Positions 61,161 through 64,000 of a stretch of 64,000 nucleotides of DNA are shown here, piece by piece. The notes below the pieces were generated by a model, which did not search any database, was not told where the DNA came from, and saw only the letters and a program-made list of their open reading frames with translations. The position numbers were made by a program, and so were the translations under genes. Origin of the DNA: Cherax quadricarinatus (taxonomy: Eukaryota > Arthropoda > Malacostraca > Decapoda > Parastacidae); NCBI RefSeq assembly GCF_038502225.1, contig NC_091303.1:29087315-29151314 (forward strand), written 5' to 3'. Each line of letters begins with the position of its first letter. Position 1 is the stretch's first letter.

Positions 61161-62150
61161 AGGGTCTAAAACGTTCTGTAAAATTGCTTCTCAGACTAAT
61201 AATGTTAATATGATAATTAAGAAGAGTGAGGTAGCACATTCAGCTCACAATAGAAACAATACATCTCGAGACATATAAACAAGTGTCGTTACACCTGCTT
61301 CCCCTGTTACCTAGCAGTAAATAAATACCAAAGAGTTGCATCATGGAGGACCTTAAAACACCCGATGTGATAAAAAAACACACTTGGGCCTTTAATATGC
61401 AAGGAAGCTTATCTTTTTTTGCGGTTTTAGAGGATGCTGTTTTTCCCATACTACCCTGTTGATAGTACTATGTATGGCAACTGACCAAGCCTATGGCTGA
61501 TGTGAGAACTGAGTACCTTTCGTGAATTGACGCCCAATGTGATTCTCTATCCTACGGTGTTGAATGTTTTTGGCCATATATCGACTTCACTGAAATGTGC
61601 CAACTTGTTGCCTTGATACCAGGCTCTAATAACATTACTGACACAGTAATTTAAGGTAAAGTGACACCCTGTGAGTGTATAGACATAACTCAAATCAAAA
61701 AGTTATCAGGGGTAATAAATAACCTGTGGCAGCCTGGCACAGGAGGCTGGTCATCTGACCCTCGAGTAATAAAAGTGGACTTGCTGGTATATCTTTATAT
61801 GGACCTAGAAATTTCGTCTCTGTCCCATTTAAACACAGAGACAATTCTCTGCAACCCCAATAAAAATTAGACACTGCTTGCTTTTTTAGTTATCCAAGAT
61901 CATTATCCTTCTGGGGATAATGATATGTTTGAATTATGGTTAATGATTGCTTGTAGTAATTGAAAATAAATGCTGACAATCCTCCTTCATAGTGTTCTTA
62001 GATGCTTCCCGGTACCACTGTTGCTCACAATCCATGTTGCTCAAAATAAATAATATGTATCCTGGTCTGCCTGCTGGGTTATAGTCAACTGAAAAAGAAA
62101 CCACAACGAGAGGTAATGTAGCATAAGAAATATGGCCTTAGTTTTAACCC
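61161..62150. other. Anonymous sequence with a possible SINE fragment
   Basis: CCCCTGTTACCTAGCAGTAA at about 61302, followed by ATAAATACC, resembles from memory a fragment of a common decapod SINE-like repeat (CTAGCAGTAAATAGGTACC). It is short and degenerate. Elsewhere no gene is seen, and the frames 61240-61449 and 61661-61870 lack recognisable features. Confidence 0.35.
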
Positions 62151-62154
62151 AGAC

Positions 62155-62156
62155 GT

Positions 62157-62230
<74 letters not shown>
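62155..62230. repeat. (GT)n microsatellite
   Basis: About 75 bases of GT repeat (one GTTTGTG interruption at the left) leading directly into the dispersed repeat. Confidence 0.97.
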
Positions 62231-62233
<3 letters not shown>

Positions 62234-62321
62234 CACCTATTTGTGGTTGCAGGGGTCGAGTTCTAGCTCCTGGCCCCGCCTCTTCATTGGTTGCTACTGG
62301 GTCCTCTCTCTCCCTGCTCCA
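62231..62321. mobile_element. Dispersed decapod-type repeat, copy 3, truncated
   Basis: ACTCACCTATTTGTGGTTGC, AGGGGTCGAGTTCTAGCTCC, TGGCCCCGCCTCTTC and CTCTCTCTCCCTGCTCCA match the first 90 bases of the copies at 25194 and 25398. It is embedded between two (GT)n tracts (62155-62230 and 62322-62342). Confidence 0.82.
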
Positions 62322-62342
62322 GTGTGTGTGTGTGTGTGTGTG
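62322..62342. repeat. (GT)n, right side of copy 3
   Basis: About ten GT dinucleotides directly after CTGCTCCA, so that the dispersed repeat is bracketed by the same microsatellite. Confidence 0.95.
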
Positions 62343-63576
62343 TAGATAATATTGACCAGACTAACCTGCCCACTTCACTAGACTGACGTAATGGAGTTTG
62401 GTCACAGTATTTCTCAGCTTACTTATTGACAAATAATGTACTCTGCGCTATATCTTGAGCTGAAATTATAGAAGAATAAGTTTAGGATTTTGTACTAGAA
62501 AGCATTTTATATATAAATATTTAATGAAATTTACTCTTTATTGAAATTAAATTCGCGTTCTACAATATTTGGTCTATGGTCAATATTCCAGGTTAGGTTA
62601 TCATTCCAATGGTCACTTACGTTTCCATGACACTTTCCCCATCATGCAGTCACACAAAAATAGCTACAACGACTAAAGAGGAACCAACATATCCCATCCT
62701 GCGCAGGAAAATAAGTTGGCTCCCCTCAGTCCACCTGTCAAGGCAACCTGTATATCAAACTCGGTACTTCTTGCTTATCAAGAGGCTGTTTTTTCCTGCG
62801 TATTTAACTGAGATTAATATCTTCTCACCTGGAAGAATTCCATTAGTATTTTTGAATGATTTCCTTAAATTAAAATTACAGATAAGTAAATAAAAAATAA
62901 GAAAATATTTACTAGTGAGTTTTCGACTTACATTAACTTTCCATTAATCTGCGCTGGACACCACTTATCTCCTACATGTAAACCGGAAGCTGGTGACAGA
63001 AAAGATATTTTGTTCCCACTTCGTCCTTCACTCGGAGACCTTTGAACATTTAATGATGTACGTCAGCGAGCAATTTTGACGTAATGCAGGAGAGGGTAGT
63101 GGAGTGATGCAGTAAATCACTGTCTCTGGTGGTCAGGTCTGAGCACACGCACTACACTTCCTCCCTCACAGGTGTATCATCTACTGCAGTGGCGTCCTGA
63201 ATCCTGATTCTCTCATGCTAACTTTTAAAAAAATAGGTAAGAGATTCCAAGCCTCCCTAAAACTAGTATCACAATTCGTTCAGTAAAATTAGCGCCTTCA
63301 CTGCTTAAAACCAATTTAAACCTTTCCGTCATTAAGATATATTAATGTTCAAAGTTTAAAGTCTATCATAATTTACGATCTCAGTTTACTGCACGGACGC
63401 CATATTACTACTCCTTCAATAAAAATGATAAATTTAAACCAATACAGTCCAAGATCAATCTGAACCTTCCTTAGTGTTTGATACGTTATAGGTTTAAATC
63501 CGGTGTAATTCCATTCCACGTCACATATAATACTGCACTTAATAGAGTCCAAGATCGATCTGAACCTGTCCTCCTC
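62343..63576. other. Anonymous sequence
   Basis: AT-rich, no gene, RNA or repeat recognised. The frame 62609-62893 (94 residues) has no domain that I can name. CCAAGATC(A/G)ATCTGAACC occurs twice (about 63449 and 63550), a short direct repeat of unknown meaning. Confidence 0.5.
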
Positions 63577-63948
63577 CTAATTTCCAAACTGCGTTATATT
63601 CACACCACACATTGCTCTCAGGCATGACATCTCCACTGCCTCCAGCCTTCTCCTTGTTGGAACATTCACCACCCTTATTTCACATCCATACAAGAGCATT
63701 GGTAAAACTATACTCTCATACATTTCCCTCTTTGTTTCCATAGACAAAGTTCTTTGTCTCCACAGACTCACAAGTGCACCACTCACGTTTTTCCCCTGAT
63801 CAGTTCTATGATTCACCTTATTTTTTATAGACCCATCTGCTGACACATCGACTCCTAAATATCTGAACAGATTCACCTCCTCCATACTCTCTCCATCCAA
63901 TCTGATATCCAGTCTTTCGTTACCCAATTTTTTTGTTATCCTCATCAC
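63577..63948 (-). pseudogene. LINE reverse transcriptase C-terminal fragment
   Basis: An intact 123-residue minus-strand frame with FRYLGVDVSADGSIKNKVNH, GALVSLWRQRTLSMETKREM, YESIVLPMLLYGCEIRVVN and RRRLEAVEMSCLRAMCGVN. It is clearly the same family as the plus-strand LINE at 40723-42995 (for example FRCLGVDVSADG and RRRLEAMEMSYLNAMCGVN), but independently inserted and better preserved. It represents the region after the RT palm, up to the CGVN motif. It is truncated at the 5' side by an (AT)n tract and at the 3' side at about 63577. Confidence 0.92.
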
Positions 63949-63950
63949 CT

Positions 63951-63951
<1 letters not shown>

Positions 63952-64000
<49 letters not shown>
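63952..64000. repeat. (AT)n microsatellite at the window edge
   Basis: AT repeat running off the window. It marks the 5' boundary of the LINE fragment. Confidence 0.97.

Noticed and set aside
62609..62893. 94-residue plus-strand frame
   Set aside because: No similarity that I can recognise and no splice or promoter context. Could be chance in AT-rich DNA.

Overview
The window looks like a eukaryotic, gene-poor and extremely repeat-rich stretch, most probably from a decapod crustacean (crayfish or lobster type). That assignment rests on dispersed repeats I recognise from memory as decapod-typical: the (GT)n-linked element at 25.2-25.6 kb and 62.2 kb, the MITE at 28.8-29.2 kb, the short repeat at 28.6 kb, the LINE 3' end at 42.9 kb and a weak SINE-like piece at 61.3 kb. 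Long (TG)n, (AT)n and (CT)n tracts and decayed non-LTR retrotransposons fit the same picture. I see no complete cellular protein-coding gene, no tRNA or rRNA gene and no CRISPR array.

About two thirds of the window (roughly 43 of 64 kb, my estimate) is tandem minisatellite. The arrays have at least fifteen different unit lengths: 22 bp (1-0.72 kb), 25/26 bp (1.5-4.8 kb), 26 bp (4.9-17.8 kb, the largest), 16 bp degenerate (17.8-18.4 kb), 39-44 bp (18.4-19.5 kb), 30 then 31 bp (19.6-24.4 kb), 36 bp (29.3-31.7 kb), 10 bp (32.4-34.6 kb), 27 bp (34.8 kb), 32 bp (35.1-38.7 kb), 12 bp (40.1 kb), 20 bp (48.3-51.5 kb), 30 bp (51.5-53.3 kb), 18 bp (53.3-59.2 kb), 28 bp (59.3-59.6 kb) and 27 bp (60.7-61.2 kb). 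Almost all long open frames in the window are by-products of these arrays. Several arrays carry higher-order duplications, for example 2,054 bp in the 26-bp array, 494 bp in the 31-bp array and 280 bp in the 20-bp array.

The other sequence falls into three blocks. From 25.7 to 28.5 kb there is a CpG-richer segment with several splice-donor-like sites, the only place where I would look for a promoter and 5' exon of a real gene (plus strand). From 38.7 to 48.3 kb there is a graveyard of mobile elements. It holds a decayed reading frame of an uncharacterised repeated family (minus), a Tc1-like transposase remnant (minus) carrying a G-rich 12-bp repeat, an RT-bearing LINE with its catalytic core deleted (plus), and a jockey-like LINE (minus) with four frame lesions and a damaged endonuclease. 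The jockey-like LINE is framed by a short inverted repeat with AT-rich tracts outside. From 59.6 kb to the end there is mostly anonymous sequence with a second LINE fragment at 63.6-63.9 kb.

There is no operon or pathway to describe. The interest lies in the clustering of so many unrelated minisatellites, their higher-order structure, and signals repeated hundreds of times inside units (AP-1-like sites, splice-site look-alikes, palindromes, helical 10-bp phasing).
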